Below are positions 53,582 through 63,476 of a stretch of DNA of 64,000 nucleotides, one piece after another. Source of the stretch: Woeseiaceae bacterium (GTDB lineage Bacteria; Pseudomonadota; Gammaproteobacteria; Steroidobacterales; Woeseiaceae); assembly GCA_028277185.1 (NCBI GenBank), contig JANQGQ010000039.1, positions 124,001 to 188,000 on the forward strand, in the 5' to 3' direction. A program made the position numbers and the translations under genes. The notes under the pieces were generated by a model that searched no databases, was not told the DNA's origin, and was given only the letters and a program-made list of their open reading frames with translations. The first letter of the stretch is position 1; every line of letters begins with the position of its first letter.

Positions 53582-56500
53582 CTTGAGAAAGCTTCTTTTA
53601 GTATCTGTTTTTTTTTTTTTTCGCTTTCTCTTTCCAGAACCGAGATCGTCAGCGCCGGCAGCATCGTCACCGAAACAACCGCGGCACCGAGTATCCCGAA
53701 CAGCACGATGACGCCGACGCCGCGGTACAGCTCGGTGCCGGCACCCGGTATGAAGACCAGCGGGGACAGACCGCAAAGCGTCGTCAGCGTCGACATCGCG
53801 ATCGGTCTGAGCCGCGCCGCGATCGCTTCCCGGACCGCTTCGGTGGCGCTCACCGCACCTTCCCGCATGCGCTGCATGGCGCGATCCACGATCAGAATCG
53901 GATTGTTGACCACGGTTCCCATCAGGATCAGGAAGCCAAGCATGGAGATCATATCGAAGGCCTGATGCACGCCGCCGAGGCCCAGCAGCGTGAGTGCGCC
54001 GCCCGCCAGATTCAACAGCGCAAGCCCGACGATACCGCCCGCGATGCCGAGCGGAATCGTGGTCATGATCAGGAGCGGATACCCCCAGTGCCGGAAGATC
54101 GCGACCAACAGCAGATAGACGATGATCAGCGCAACCGGGTAGTTGGCCGTCAGCGCCGCCTTCGTCGCGTCGAGCTGATCGCTGGCGCCCGAGATGTCGA
54201 TGTTGACCGCAACCGGCAGGACCCCGGTTGCGCGTAAATGGGCGACAACCTCCTCGCGCACCGTTTCGACGCCGGCCTCCAGCGGCACGTCGCCCGGCGG
54301 AATGACGCTCAGCGTCACCGTCCGCTGCCCGTTGATCCGGCGAATCGAGTTGGTGTCCACGGTTTCCCGGATGGTAGCGATCGCCTCGAGGGGCAGAACG
54401 GCCCCCTGTGGGGTGTAAACGGGCAGGCTGCCCAAGCCGTCGAGCGAGGCACGTACACCCGCCGAGCTGTACAGGTACATGTCGATCTTGTCGTCGTCCT
54501 GGAAGTACTCGTCGACGAACGCGCCGTCCGTCAATGCCGCTACCGTGTAGCCGAGTTCGCCGGCGTCCATGCCCAACTCCGCCGCGCGCGCCCAGTCCGG
54601 CCGGATCTCGATCAACGGCTGTGACAGCGACAGCGAGGACGGCGTCGACTGGATACGCGGGTTGTCGAACACCTCCTCGGCGCGCCGATAGGCCGCGAGC
54701 GCCGCCTCGTAGATCACGCCGAGACCCGGTCCGGAGATGTCGAGGTTGATGCTCCGGGTACCGCCGTCGTTGCTCGAGATAATCGAGCCACGGGCCGCGA
54801 ACGCCCGCATGCCGGGATAGGTCTCGAAGTGGTCGGAAAACGCGCTCATCAGACGGTCGATGTCGCCGCGCCGGATCGGCTCGGCAATGATTCGCATGCT
54901 TTCCGACGAAATGCCGACGCTGAGATACTTGATCGCCGGCACGTCGGCACCCGTTCGGTCGAGCGTTGCGGGATCGGCACCGACGAATTCGAGGAAGTGG
55001 TTTTGCGCCGTAACGCCGATGTCCGCCATGGTTTCGAGGTTGTAGCCGGGCGGCGCGCTCATGAAAGCGAAGATCTTCGGTTCCTCTCCTTCCGGCAGGT
55101 ACTCGGCGGGCGGCGTCAGCAGCGCGATCACGAGCACGCTGGCGATGACCGTGGCGACAACCGTCGTCATGCGCCTGGCCGGCGTCAGCAGCAGCCCGTC
55201 GATGAGCGCGAGAACGCGCTGCTGTAGGGCACCATGCGACGCCGGGCGGCTCTCCGTGCCGAACGACAGGCGCGCACTCGCGGCCGGTATCAGCGTGATT
55301 GCAACGAGCATCGACGCCAGTATCGACGCGGAAATGGCAACGGCGACATCCGAGTAGAGCTGGCCGGCTTCCTGCTCGATGAACAGCACCGGCAGAAACA
55401 CGAGTATCGTCGTCAACGTCGACGCCAGCACGGCTGGCCACACGCTGCGAACGCCTTCGACGGCGGCGCGGAAACGATCGAGCCCCTGCCGCCGCTTCAT
55501 CTCGATGCTCTCTATGACGACGATACTGTTGTCGAGCGTCATACCGATTGCGAAGGCGACGCCTGCAAGCGAAATCACATTGATCGTCCTGCCCGCCAGC
55601 AGCAGACCGATGAACGCCGCAATCGTGCAGACCGGAATGCCGATTGCGCCGACCGCCGTTGCCCGGACCGAACGGAGGAACAGGAACATGACGGCAATCG
55701 CGAAGACGGCGCCAAGACTGAGATTGATCCACACGTTGCGCACGGATGCCTCGACGTAACCGGCATCCTCGCCCATCAGCGTCATCGTCATCCCGGCCGG
55801 CTGGAGAACGTCGCGCTTGACCTGCTCCACGGCGTCCAGCATGGCGTATTTGATGTCGATGACGTTCGAACCGGCTTCACGGCTCACTGACAGCGAAATG
55901 ATCGGATCGCCGTTCAGGAACGCCAGACGTCTCACTTCGAAATGGTCGAGTTCCACGGTCGCGACGTCACCGAGACGGATCAGCGTATCGCCCCGCCTTT
56001 CGACGATGAGACTTTCGAGCGCTTCAACCGACTCGAAGCGGCCGACGGTGCGCAGCAGGAAGCTGCGCTTGCCGCTCTCGATCTCGCCGCCCGATACGTC
56101 CCGATTGCGCGCCCGGATCGCGTCCCGGACATTCATGATCGTCAGCTCGCGATCGACGAGACGTTCGGGGTCGACCAGAATACGGACTTGCCGGTCGGCG
56201 CCTCCGCGAATGTTGATCGCCGACACGCCCGGCACCCCCGCCAGCCGCGTCCGGATGTTGTCGTCGACGAAATCGCGCATCATATCCATGTCGAGGCCGC
56301 GCGGGTTCCCCGGCAGCGGCGAGATCGCGAAGTACATGAACGCGTTGGCGGAAAACGAACTCGCAAAGACCCGCGGTTCGTCCACGTTTTCCGGGTACGC
56401 CGGGACCTGATTGAGCGCGTTGTTGACGCGAATCAGCGTCTGCGTCATGTCCGTGCCGAACGGGAAGTCGAGCTCGATGACCGCGCTGCCCCTGCTGGCG

Positions 56501-56745
56501 GTCGACTCGAGTCGCTGCAGATTCGGCAGACCGCGCAGATACTCCTCCTGTTCGACGAGAATCTCCTTCTCGACGTCCTGCGGCGTCGCGCCGGCCCAGC
56601 GGGTTTCGACGGAGACCGTACGAACCTCGAGGTCCGGGATCATCTGGACGGGAACGCGCAGCGCTGCGAGCACGCCCACGACGCACACGATCAGCGCGGC
56701 TACGGTGGTCAGAATGCCGTTCCTGACGACTGCGTCGAACATCAC
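53578..56745 (-). CDS. RND-family efflux permease (second system)
   Basis: 1055 aa. Standard RND layout: TM1 (GILTTVAALIVCVVGVLAALRVPVQMIPDLEV), porter domain (WAGATPQDVEKEILVEQEEYLRGLPNLQRLES), TM4 with GMTLDNSIVVIESIEMKRR, and second half with ILMGTVVNNPILIVDRAMQRMREG. It is downstream of its adaptor gene (19 nt apart); no outer-membrane channel gene is present. The last residues are ESEKKKKQILKEAFSS, where the coding strand has an uninterrupted A14 tract (53608-53621) that could slip. Confidence 0.94.
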   Translation of the reverse strand: MMFDAVVRNGILTTVAALIVCVVGVLAALRVPVQMIPDLEVRTVSVETRWAGATPQDVEKEILVEQEEYLRGLPNLQRLESTASRGSAVIELDFPFGTDMTQTLIRVNNALNQVPAYPENVDEPRVFASSFSANAFMYFAISPLPGNPRGLDMDMMRDFVDDNIRTRLAGVPGVSAINIRGGADRQVRILVDPERLVDRELTIMNVRDAIRARNRDVSGGEIESGKRSFLLRTVGRFESVEALESLIVERRGDTLIRLGDVATVELDHFEVRRLAFLNGDPIISLSVSREAGSNVIDIKYAMLDAVEQVKRDVLQPAGMTMTLMGEDAGYVEASVRNVWINLSLGAVFAIAVMFLFLRSVRATAVGAIGIPVCTIAAFIGLLLAGRTINVISLAGVAFAIGMTLDNSIVVIESIEMKRRQGLDRFRAAVEGVRSVWPAVLASTLTTILVFLPVLFIEQEAGQLYSDVAVAISASILASMLVAITLIPAASARLSFGTESRPASHGALQQRVLALIDGLLLTPARRMTTVVATVIASVLVIALLTPPAEYLPEGEEPKIFAFMSAPPGYNLETMADIGVTAQNHFLEFVGADPATLDRTGADVPAIKYLSVGISSESMRIIAEPIRRGDIDRLMSAFSDHFETYPGMRAFAARGSIISSNDGGTRSINLDISGPGLGVIYEAALAAYRRAEEVFDNPRIQSTPSSLSLSQPLIEIRPDWARAAELGMDAGELGYTVAALTDGAFVDEYFQDDDKIDMYLYSSAGVRASLDGLGSLPVYTPQGAVLPLEAIATIRETVDTNSIRRINGQRTVTLSVIPPGDVPLEAGVETVREEVVAHLRATGVLPVAVNIDISGASDQLDATKAALTANYPVALIIVYLLLVAIFRHWGYPLLIMTTIPLGIAGGIVGLALLNLAGGALTLLGLGGVHQAFDMISMLGFLILMGTVVNNPILIVDRAMQRMREGAVSATEAVREAIAARLRPIAMSTLTTLCGLSPLVFIPGAGTELYRGVGVIVLFGILGAAVVSVTMLPALTISVLERESEKKKKQILKEAFSS
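53608..53621. repeat. Homopolymer T14 (A14 on the coding strand)
   Basis: Uninterrupted 14-T run within the 3' end of the RND gene, flanked by an 8-bp inverted repeat GAGAAAGC (53585-53592) and GCTTTCTC (53623-53630). As the run lies inside the loop it is not a normal terminator for the plus-strand operon. Confidence 0.8.
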
Positions 56746-56764
56746 TTACTCCGCTTCGAATCTG

Positions 56765-57835
56765 CTACCCGCTGCCCCCGACGATGCGTACCGTCTGACC
56801 TTCCCGGAGCGTTTCGTTGCCGCGTATCACGACACGCACGCCGCTTGCCAGGCCATCCACGATCTCCACCTCGTTGCCGAATTCGACCCCGGTCCTGACG
56901 ATGCGTTCGCGGACGACCGGCAGTTCTCCGGAATCGTCGAGGATCCATACCGTGGTTCGGCCGTCGGGGAATCGCAGGATCGCGTCGCGCGACACGGTCA
57001 CCGCAACGCGGCCGGTCCCGATGCTCAACGTTCCCGACGCCGACATGCCCGGAGTGACGCCGCGCTCGGCCTCCCCGGACACCAGCGCCCGAACGAGAAA
57101 GGTCCGGCCGCCCGGGCTGCTGACCGGTACGATCGCCGCTATCCGCCCGTCCAGCACGACTCCGGGTACGGCATCGAGCGAGATGTCCATACGCTCGCCG
57201 GGCTCGAGCGCGGCGAAATACTCCTGCGCCACGCGAAAATCGAACTGCAGCCCCTCGGTCGCGACGAGTTCCACGAGCCCGTCGCCGGGATTCACCCATT
57301 CGCCCGCTTCAGCCAGGCGCTGGCTGATCACGCCGGCAAACGGCGCCCGTACGACGTGGCGCTCCAACAGCGCCTCCTGCTCGCGGACCGTGGCGACGGC
57401 GGCGGACAGTGCCGCGGTATCGCTCTCCACCTCGGCGCGCAGCGACTCGATCTCGGTCCTCGCGATTCCGCGTCCCGTGCCGACCGTCTCGGCATCGTTC
57501 AGCCGCCGTCTGGCGTCGGCAAGGCCGGTCTCGGCCTGCGCGCGCTCGGCCCGAACCCGTTCGAGCGACAGCGCGATGAGTTCGGGATCCAGCTCGATGA
57601 CTGCATCGCCGGCGGCGACGCGTACGCCCTCGTCGAGCACTACGCGATCGACGAGTCCCGCCACCGACGTGGACAACACGGCCCGGCGCGGGGACGTCAC
57701 GGTGCCGGCGAAACTGACCTGCTGCAATACGGCCTGATCGTCGGCGCGGGCCACCTCGACGGGCGCCTGAGCGGCTACGTAGCCCGGCAGGCACAGGACC
57801 CCGAGCAACGCCGCTCGGCGGAGACAATGAATCAT
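56765..57835 (-). CDS. RND periplasmic adaptor protein (second system)
   Basis: 356 aa. The signal peptide is MIHCLRRAALLGVLCLPGYVAAQ with no lipobox. Barrel-sandwich halves: VTSPRRAVLSTSVAGLVDRVVLDEGVRVAAGDAVIELDPELI and VVRAPFAGVISQRLAEAGEWVNPGDGLVELV, separated by a short helical hairpin (about 85-160). A beta-barrel and membrane-proximal domain follow (RGVTPGMSASGTLSIG; LASGVRVVIRGNETLREGQTVRIV). First gene of the adaptor-pump pair, divergent from htpX. Confidence 0.93.
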   Translation of the reverse strand: MIHCLRRAALLGVLCLPGYVAAQAPVEVARADDQAVLQQVSFAGTVTSPRRAVLSTSVAGLVDRVVLDEGVRVAAGDAVIELDPELIALSLERVRAERAQAETGLADARRRLNDAETVGTGRGIARTEIESLRAEVESDTAALSAAVATVREQEALLERHVVRAPFAGVISQRLAEAGEWVNPGDGLVELVATEGLQFDFRVAQEYFAALEPGERMDISLDAVPGVVLDGRIAAIVPVSSPGGRTFLVRALVSGEAERGVTPGMSASGTLSIGTGRVAVTVSRDAILRFPDGRTTVWILDDSGELPVVRERIVRTGVEFGNEVEIVDGLASGVRVVIRGNETLREGQTVRIVGGSG

Positions 57836-57997
57836 GCGGCCGGACTACCTCGGCGGCTCAAAGAAGGGCGGATCGAATGGTAACAATACCCGCGGAACGT
57901 AACAGCTTGTAACGCCGGCGGCGCCGGCGGCAGCGATCCTGCCGGCAGACTACCGAAAATATCGCAGATTCAGTCGCTTAAATCGATCCTTTCCGCG

Positions 57998-58025
57998 CTT
58001 GAAAAGGCCGCTTCGGCCCCCTATT
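57998..58025 (+). promoter_or_regulatory. Sigma-32-type heat-shock promoter of htpX
   Basis: CTTGAA (57998-58003), 14-nt spacer and CCCCTATT (58018-58025) closely match the sigma-32 consensus CTTGAA-N13/14-CCCCATNT. It ends 35 nt before the htpX ATG. Confidence 0.75.
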
Positions 58026-58060
58026 TTGTCCGCCTGTAGAGCAAATTCCGGAGACCCTTC

Positions 58061-58951
58061 ATGGCCAAACGTATTGGCTTGTTTCTCGCCACCAATATCG
58101 CGGTTCTCGTCGTACTGAGCGTTGCGGTCCAGCTCCTGGGCCTCGAAGACGTTCTGCGCGGAACGGCCGGCGGCGGACTCGACCTGACCGGGCTGTTGAT
58201 CATCTCCGCCATCATCGGCTTCGCGGGTTCGTTCATCTCGCTTCTGATGTCGAAGTTTGCGGCGAAGATGACGACCGGCGCGAAGGTGATCGAGAACCCG
58301 ACGTCAGCCACCGAATCCTGGCTCGTCGGCACGGTACAGCGCCAGGCGCAGCAGGCCGGCATCGGCATGCCCGAGGTGGCGGTCTACGACTCACCCGAAC
58401 CGAATGCGTTCGCGACCGGCTGGAACCGAAACAACTCACTCGTCGCGGTCAGCACCGGCCTTCTGCGCAGCATGACCAAAGAGGAGGTCGAAGCTGTGCT
58501 CGGGCACGAAGTGTCGCACGTCGCCAACGGCGACATGGTCACGTTGACGCTCATTCAGGGCGTCGTGAATACCTTCGTAATCTTCCTGTCGCGAATCGTG
58601 GGCCATATCGTCGACAAGGCGGTCTTCCGTTCCGAAGGCTACGGTCCGGGTTACTTCATCACGACGATCGTCGCGCAAATCGTGTTCGGCATTCTCGCCA
58701 GCACCATCGTCATGTGGTTCTCGCGCCAGCGCGAGTTCCGTGCAGACGCGGGCGGCGCAAGCCTGGCGGGCCGCCAGCACATGATAGACGCGCTCGCGCG
58801 TCTCGAAAGCATGCAGCACGGCAAGAACCAGCTGCCGCAGCAGATGTCGGCGATGGGCATCTCCGGAGGCGTCGGTCAGGGCCTGAAGCGTCTGTTCATG
58901 TCGCATCCGCCGATCAGCGAGCGCATCGCCGCCCTGCAGCGCATAGCCTGA
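58061..58951 (+). CDS. htpX: HtpX heat-shock membrane metalloprotease
   Basis: 296 aa, the usual length. It is an inner-membrane zinc protease that degrades misfolded membrane proteins. Two N-terminal TMs (about 5-24 and 43-64), then the M48 catalytic domain with HExxH at 149-153 ([13 protein letters not shown]), two further TMs (about 160-176 and 190-214), and [10 protein letters not shown] carrying the third zinc-ligand Glu. The C-terminal [16 protein letters not shown] is a family hallmark. A good sigma-32-type promoter precedes it and a strong hairpin terminator follows. Confidence 0.97.
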   Translation: MAKRIGLFLATNIAVLVVLSVAVQLLGLEDVLRGTAGGGLDLTGLLIISAIIGFAGSFISLLMSKFAAKMTTGAKVIENPTSATESWLVGTVQRQAQQAGIGMPEVAVYDSPEPNAFATGWNRNNSLVAVSTGLLRSMTKEEVEAVLGHEVSHVANGDMVTLTLIQGVVNTFVIFLSRIVGHIVDKAVFRSEGYGPGYFITTIVAQIVFGILASTIVMWFSRQREFRADAGGASLAGRQHMIDALARLESMQHGKNQLPQQMSAMGISGGVGQGLKRLFMSHPPISERIAALQRIA

Positions 58952-58984
58952 ACGCACGATAACGCGTAATCTTGGCGCACGTCG

Positions 58985-59018
58985 GGCCTGACCCCGCACC
59001 GGGGTCAGGCCTTTTTAT
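58985..59018 (+). terminator. Rho-independent terminator after htpX
   Basis: A 12-bp perfect stem, GGCCTGACCCCG (58985-58996) with CGGGGTCAGGCC (59000-59011), has a 3-nt loop and is followed by TTTTTATT. Confidence 0.92.
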
Positions 59019-59033
59019 TGCGGCTTCAATATC

Positions 59034-59846
59034 GTGAAACAGATCGTCGAGTCACGGTGGTTCAGCACGGCGGTAACCATCGTCATCATCATCAATGCCG
59101 TAACCCTGGGGCTGGAAACCTGGCCGCTGGCAATGGAGCGGGCCGGCGGCCTCCTTCGCATTCTCGACACCGCGGCGCTGACGGTCTTCGTCATCGAGAT
59201 CGGGATGAAACTGTGGGTCTACCGGCTCGCCTTCTTCCGCAACGGCTGGAACGTGTTCGATTTCGTGATCGTAAGCATCGCGCTCGTGCCTTCGGCCGGC
59301 CCGCTGTCGGTGCTTCGGGCGATGCGTATCCTGAGGGTATTGCGTCTGGTGTCGGTCGTTCCACAGATGCGCACCGTGGTGGGAGCGCTGTTCGGTGCGC
59401 TGCCGGGCATGGGATCGATCGTGGCCGTGCTGTTGCTCGTGTTTTACGTTGCGGCCGTCATGGCCACGAAACTGTTTGGAGCCAGCTTCCCACAGTGGTT
59501 CGGGACCATCGGCGAGTCCATGTACAGCCTGTTCCAGATCATGACTCTGGAGAGCTGGTCGATGGGTATCGTCCGCCCGGTGATGGAAACCCACCCGTAC
59601 GCCTGGGTGTTCTTCGTACCCTTCGTCATCGTGACGAGCTTCGCCGTCCTCAATCTGTTCATCGCCCTGATCGTCAACTCCATGAACAGCGTACACGCCG
59701 AAGAACGTGAGAGCGCGGTGCGCGCCGAACACGTCGCTCATGACGAGCGCGAGCAGTTGTTGCAGGAAGTACTCGCGTTGCGCGAGGAAGTCCGCTCACT
59801 TGGCCAACAGCTTGCGGACCAGCGCCCGGAGAGCGACGGCCGGTAG
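59034..59846 (+). CDS. Voltage-gated sodium channel (NaChBac/Nav-like single-domain ion transporter)
   Basis: 270 aa from GTG 59034, the right size for a homotetrameric bacterial Nav channel. S1-S6 are visible, with S4 LRAMRILRVLRLVSVV holding gating arginines R95, R98, R101 and R104. The pore has the selectivity filter TLESWS (171-176; Glu173 is the ring residue), identical in TLESW to NaChBac. S6 ends in FIALIVNSMNSV, and the C-terminal heptad stretch (about 225-262; EREQLLQEVLALREEVRSLGQQL) is the expected tetramer coiled coil. It would conduct Na+ and may link to motility or pH homeostasis. Confidence 0.94.
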   Translation: MKQIVESRWFSTAVTIVIIINAVTLGLETWPLAMERAGGLLRILDTAALTVFVIEIGMKLWVYRLAFFRNGWNVFDFVIVSIALVPSAGPLSVLRAMRILRVLRLVSVVPQMRTVVGALFGALPGMGSIVAVLLLVFYVAAVMATKLFGASFPQWFGTIGESMYSLFQIMTLESWSMGIVRPVMETHPYAWVFFVPFVIVTSFAVLNLFIALIVNSMNSVHAEERESAVRAEHVAHDEREQLLQEVLALREEVRSLGQQLADQRPESDGR

Positions 59847-59876
59847 CAGCCAAGGCCGGGGCGTCACCTTCAGACC

Positions 59877-59953
59877 CGGAACGGGAGTTCCCGCAACCTG
59901 ATTCCTTCGCTAGACGGGAGCGGTGCGGAACGGAAGTTCCCGCAATCTGATGC
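59877..59953. repeat. Imperfect tandem duplication at the 3' end of the molybdoenzyme gene
   Basis: About 29 nt starting at 59877 (CGGAACGGGAGTTCCCGCAA) recur at 59926 (CGGAACGGAAGTTCCCGCAA), offset 49 nt, with a few changes. The second copy is the final IRLRELPF codons of the gene; the first is downstream of its stop. Confidence 0.7.
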
Positions 59954-62159
59954 CGGTCGCGGCAAAGTACGCATTGGCGATCGCGGGCGCGACCGGCGGA
60001 ACGCCGGGCTCGCCGACACCGCCCGGCGGTGCATCCACGTCCATGATATGGGCATGAATCGCGTCCGGCGCCTCGTCTATTCTCAGTACGGGATAGGTAT
60101 CGAAATTGCCCTGGACGATCCGGCCGCGCTCCGCGGAGATCTCGCCGTGGAGCGCCAGACTCAGGCCGAACACCGCGGCGCCCTCCATTTGCGCAATGAC
60201 CCGGTCCGGATTGATCACGCGACCCGCGTCGATGACCAGCCACATCTCCCGGACCCGCATTTCGCCAGCGTCGTCGACGGCGACCTCGGCCGCCACGCCG
60301 ACCGTACTCAGGAAGGAGCGATGGACCGCGATACCGAGGCCCTGCCCTGCCGGCAGCGTCCTTCCCCAATCCGCGAGTTCGGCGGTCTTCTCGACTACGG
60401 CGCGAATTCGGCCGGTGTCGATCGGATGCTCGTCGAGGCTCTGCCCGTAGTTGCCGTAGTTGGCGCCGTCATCCGCGGGATCGATACGCCGCGGCGGCCC
60501 GATCAACTCGAGCAGGTAGTCTTTCGGCTCCCGGCCCGCCACGTGTGCAAGCTCGTCGGCGAAACTCGACACGGCGAAGGCGTGATAGATATTGCAGACC
60601 GAGCGCAACCAGCCTATCCGGACGTGTGCCTTGGCATCGCCGGTTTCGAGGCGCAGATTCGCGATGTCGAAAGGGTTGTCGACGAAGCCCAGATCCAGCT
60701 CGAAGCCGCCCGGACCGCTGGCTTCCGCATTGAACGTCGATCCGATTGACGGGAACACCGTCCGGTGCCGCCAGGCCGTCGCCTTGCCCGCGTCGTCGAG
60801 CGCCGCCGTCATGTGTTGGGCACTTACCGAGTGCAGATAGCCCTGGCGGATGTCGTCTTCACGCGTCCATGTCACCTTCACGGGACGTTTAGTCAGCTTC
60901 GCAAGCCACGCCGCCTCGGCAGCGAAGTCCGCTTTCGATTTCCGCCCGAAGCCGCCGCCCAGCAGCGTGACGTGCGCACGCACGCGGTTCTTGTCGATGC
61001 CCAGCAGACCCGCGACGGTCTGCTGGACCGACTGCGGATTTTGGGTACACGACCAGACGTCGCAGCTGCCGTCGTCGTTGAGTCTCGCGGTCGCCGCCGG
61101 CGGCTCCATCGGCGCCTGCGACAGATGGGGCGCGTAGTACTCCGCTTCGTGCACGGTGGTCGCCGCCCCGAGCGCCGTCGCAACGTCGCCGCGGTTCATT
61201 ATCGTCTTGCCCTCGCGGCGGCTGGTTTCGACGAGCTGTTCGCGATAGGTCGCCGAATCGTAAACGGCGTTCTCGCCGTCGTCCCAGTCGATCACCAGCG
61301 CCTCGCGCCCTTTCTGGGCCGCCCAGGTATTCGTTGCCAGCACCGCGACGCCGCCGAGCGGATTGAACACGGGCGGCGAGCTCGGCTCCGGCATGCGCAC
61401 GACGTCGACAACGCCTTTGACCGCGCGCGCCGCGGCGTCGTCGAGCGAGCGGATCGCACCGCCGTAGACCGGCGGCCGTTCGACGGATGCGTACAGCATG
61501 CCGGGCAGAACGGTGTCGATTCCGTAGTTCGCCTGCCCCGTCGTCATCTCATAGCCGTCGATGAGGTCCATCGACTTGCCGATGTAGCGGTAGTCGGCAG
61601 GCGCCTTGAATTCGACGACATCGGGAACGGGTTGCGCGGCCGCATCCGCAGCGAGTTCGCCGTAGCTCAGCGAACGTCCGCTGGCGCGGTGCTGTACGGC
61701 GTGATCGCCGGTGGTGAGCTCGGCCTTGTCGACCTGCCAGCGCGCCGCCGCCGCGCCCAGCAGCATGTCCCGCGCGGAAGCCCCCGCGTTGCGCAGCAGA
61801 TCGAACTGCCTTCTGATGCTCGTCGATCCGTCAGTGTTCTGGTCGCCGTACTTCTCGTCGCCGAGCGCCTGGACGACGCGAATCCGGTCCCAGTCGGCGT
61901 CCATTTCGTCGGCGATGACCTGCGGCAGGCAGGTTCGAATGCCCTGCCCCATCTCCGAGCGGTGGCAGTAGATTTCGACCGTGCCGTCCTCGGCAAGACT
62001 CACGTAAACGTTGGGCACGAAGTTCGCGCCCGCCGCCACGTCGGTATCGACGGACCTTCTGCCGCAGCCGACGAACGACAGCGCGAGCACGAGCCCCCCC
62101 GTCGCGCTGCCCGTGCGCTTAAGGAAGTCCCGCCGTGACAGCTTCTCTATGCCCTTCAC
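59910..62159 (-). CDS. Molybdenum hydroxylase large subunit (IorB/xanthine dehydrogenase family)
   Basis: 749 aa. The twin-arginine signal is [15 protein letters not shown], so the enzyme is exported. Molybdopterin-binding landmarks: [66 protein letters not shown], and a C-terminal [17 protein letters not shown] with the catalytic Glu of GVGE. The Tat signal and architecture resemble isoquinoline 1-oxidoreductase beta and related aldehyde dehydrogenases. The 4-nt overlap with the 2Fe-2S subunit gene shows the pair is co-translated. Substrate unknown; no cytochrome subunit gene is adjacent. Confidence 0.93.
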   Translation of the reverse strand: MKGIEKLSRRDFLKRTGSATGGLVLALSFVGCGRRSVDTDVAAGANFVPNVYVSLAEDGTVEIYCHRSEMGQGIRTCLPQVIADEMDADWDRIRVVQALGDEKYGDQNTDGSTSIRRQFDLLRNAGASARDMLLGAAAARWQVDKAELTTGDHAVQHRASGRSLSYGELAADAAAQPVPDVVEFKAPADYRYIGKSMDLIDGYEMTTGQANYGIDTVLPGMLYASVERPPVYGGAIRSLDDAAARAVKGVVDVVRMPEPSSPPVFNPLGGVAVLATNTWAAQKGREALVIDWDDGENAVYDSATYREQLVETSRREGKTIMNRGDVATALGAATTVHEAEYYAPHLSQAPMEPPAATARLNDDGSCDVWSCTQNPQSVQQTVAGLLGIDKNRVRAHVTLLGGGFGRKSKADFAAEAAWLAKLTKRPVKVTWTREDDIRQGYLHSVSAQHMTAALDDAGKATAWRHRTVFPSIGSTFNAEASGPGGFELDLGFVDNPFDIANLRLETGDAKAHVRIGWLRSVCNIYHAFAVSSFADELAHVAGREPKDYLLELIGPPRRIDPADDGANYGNYGQSLDEHPIDTGRIRAVVEKTAELADWGRTLPAGQGLGIAVHRSFLSTVGVAAEVAVDDAGEMRVREMWLVIDAGRVINPDRVIAQMEGAAVFGLSLALHGEISAERGRIVQGNFDTYPVLRIDEAPDAIHAHIMDVDAPPGGVGEPGVPPVAPAIANAYFAATGIRLRELPFRTAPV

Positions 62160-62614
62160 GAGTCACCTCCCGCGGCGCGTTCGATCGCCGCACGTATGCG
62201 CGTGTAGGTTCCGCAGCGACAGATGTTGCCGCTCATCGCCGCATCGATCTCGGCACGGGTGGGTGCCGGGTTGCGCTCGAGGAGCGCCGCTGCCGTCATG
62301 ATCTGGCCGGACTGGCAATAGCCGCATTGCGGCACGTTCAGCGCCCGCCAGGCGACCTGAACCGGATGGTCGCCGTCCGCGGACAGCCCCTCGATCGTCG
62401 TGACGTTTCGCCCTGCGGCGGCCGAGACCGGGTACGAGCAGGAACGCACCGGCTGGCCGTCCACGTGCACAGTGCAGGCGCCGCAGAGCGCCTTGCCGCA
62501 GCCGAATTTGGTGCCGGTCAGGCCGGCGACGTCGCGAATCGCCCACAACAGCGGCATGTCCGGCTCGACGTCCAGCGTGTGCGTCGTGTCGTTGATCGTG
62601 ATTTCAATTGCCAT
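62156..62614 (-). CDS. (2Fe-2S) small subunit of molybdenum hydroxylase (IorA type)
   Basis: 152 aa. First cluster: [26 protein letters not shown] (plant-ferredoxin-like). Second cluster: [17 protein letters not shown] and [16 protein letters not shown]. Both are intact, so the protein passes electrons from the Mo cofactor. It begins upstream of the large subunit and overlaps it by 4 nt; it has no signal peptide and likely rides out through Tat with the large subunit. Confidence 0.95.
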   Translation of the reverse strand: MAIEITINDTTHTLDVEPDMPLLWAIRDVAGLTGTKFGCGKALCGACTVHVDGQPVRSCSYPVSAAAGRNVTTIEGLSADGDHPVQVAWRALNVPQCGYCQSGQIMTAAALLERNPAPTRAEIDAAMSGNICRCGTYTRIRAAIERAAGGDS

Positions 62615-62768
62615 GGCTAATCCCCGGGGGCTCTGTATCGAGTGGCTTACGGCAGCTTCGCACGCAGTCTACCACTCGCCGGGCCGGTCGCCGCCGTCCG
62701 CGGCTCGAGCGACGGGACTGTGACCCGGACGGCGGCACGACAACGCGCTGCTTGCGAGAATTGCGGCC

Positions 62769-63476
62769 ATGCTGCAGGGCCTCCTCACTCTACCGGTATT
62801 GCTGCCTGCCCTGTTCTGGGCCGGCTACCACTACCACGTCGACCGGCATCTGCCGGAACCCCCGCTGAACCTCGCCCTGTGTTTCGGTCTGGGCGTGGCC
62901 GCGGCCGGCCTCTCGGCCGGGCTATACACACTCCTCGGCTTCGCGGGTTGGCGCCTCGACGCGGTCGCGCTTGCCGACAGCAACCTCCCGGGCCTGTTCG
63001 TTTATGCGGTGCTGGCGATCGGACCCATCGAGGAGTTTGCGAAACTGGTCCCGTTCGTCATCGTGGCGCTGAGATTCAAAGCGTTCGACGACGAGCTGGA
63101 CGGCATCGTCTACGCTTCGTTCATTGCCCTCGGCTATGCTGCAATCGAGAACGCCCACTATCTCGACTTCCTGCCGCCGCTGGAAGCCGCGGCCCGGGGC
63201 TTCGCGGGGCCGGTCGTCCATATCGCCTTCGCGTCGATCTGGGGTTACCTGATCGGTCACGCCCGACTAACGGGTCGCCCGATTGTCGTTCCGGCACTCG
63301 CGGGCTTCGCCGTAAGCGCCGTCGTCCATGGCGTCTACGACTTCTTCGCGCTGGCGCATCCGACCTTGTCGCTGCTTTACGCGGCGGCGATCGTTGCGGG
63401 TTTGTGGGTGTGGCGGCTGTTCGTCATCCGGCGTCTGACGCGCCGTACGTCCGCCCGTTCTCAGCCGCGATCGTAG
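62769..63476 (+). CDS. PrsW-family intramembrane metalloprotease
   Basis: 235 aa with about 8 hydrophobic helices. PrsW motifs are present: GPIEEFAKLVPF (E-E-xx-K), FDDELDGIVYASFIALGYAAIENAHY, GFAGPVVHIAFASIWGY and AVVHGVYDFFAL, giving the Glu/His residues of the CPBP-like active site. PrsW cleaves anti-sigma factors in Bacillus; roles in Gram-negatives vary. Its end overlaps the convergent 59-aa gene by 16 nt. Confidence 0.9.
   Translation: MLQGLLTLPVLLPALFWAGYHYHVDRHLPEPPLNLALCFGLGVAAAGLSAGLYTLLGFAGWRLDAVALADSNLPGLFVYAVLAIGPIEEFAKLVPFVIVALRFKAFDDELDGIVYASFIALGYAAIENAHYLDFLPPLEAAARGFAGPVVHIAFASIWGYLIGHARLTGRPIVVPALAGFAVSAVVHGVYDFFALAHPTLSLLYAAAIVAGLWVWRLFVIRRLTRRTSARSQPRS

Noticed and set aside
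53585..53630. Terminator for the sigma-54 operon formed by GAGAAAGC/GCTTTCTC
   Set aside because: The T14 run lies in the loop and not after the stem, and the sequence encodes the tail of the RND pump.
52952..55732. Very long open frame on the minus strand within the second RND gene
   Set aside because: It is a frame-shifted shadow of the pump gene, arginine-rich and without family motifs; the true frame has the full RND signature.
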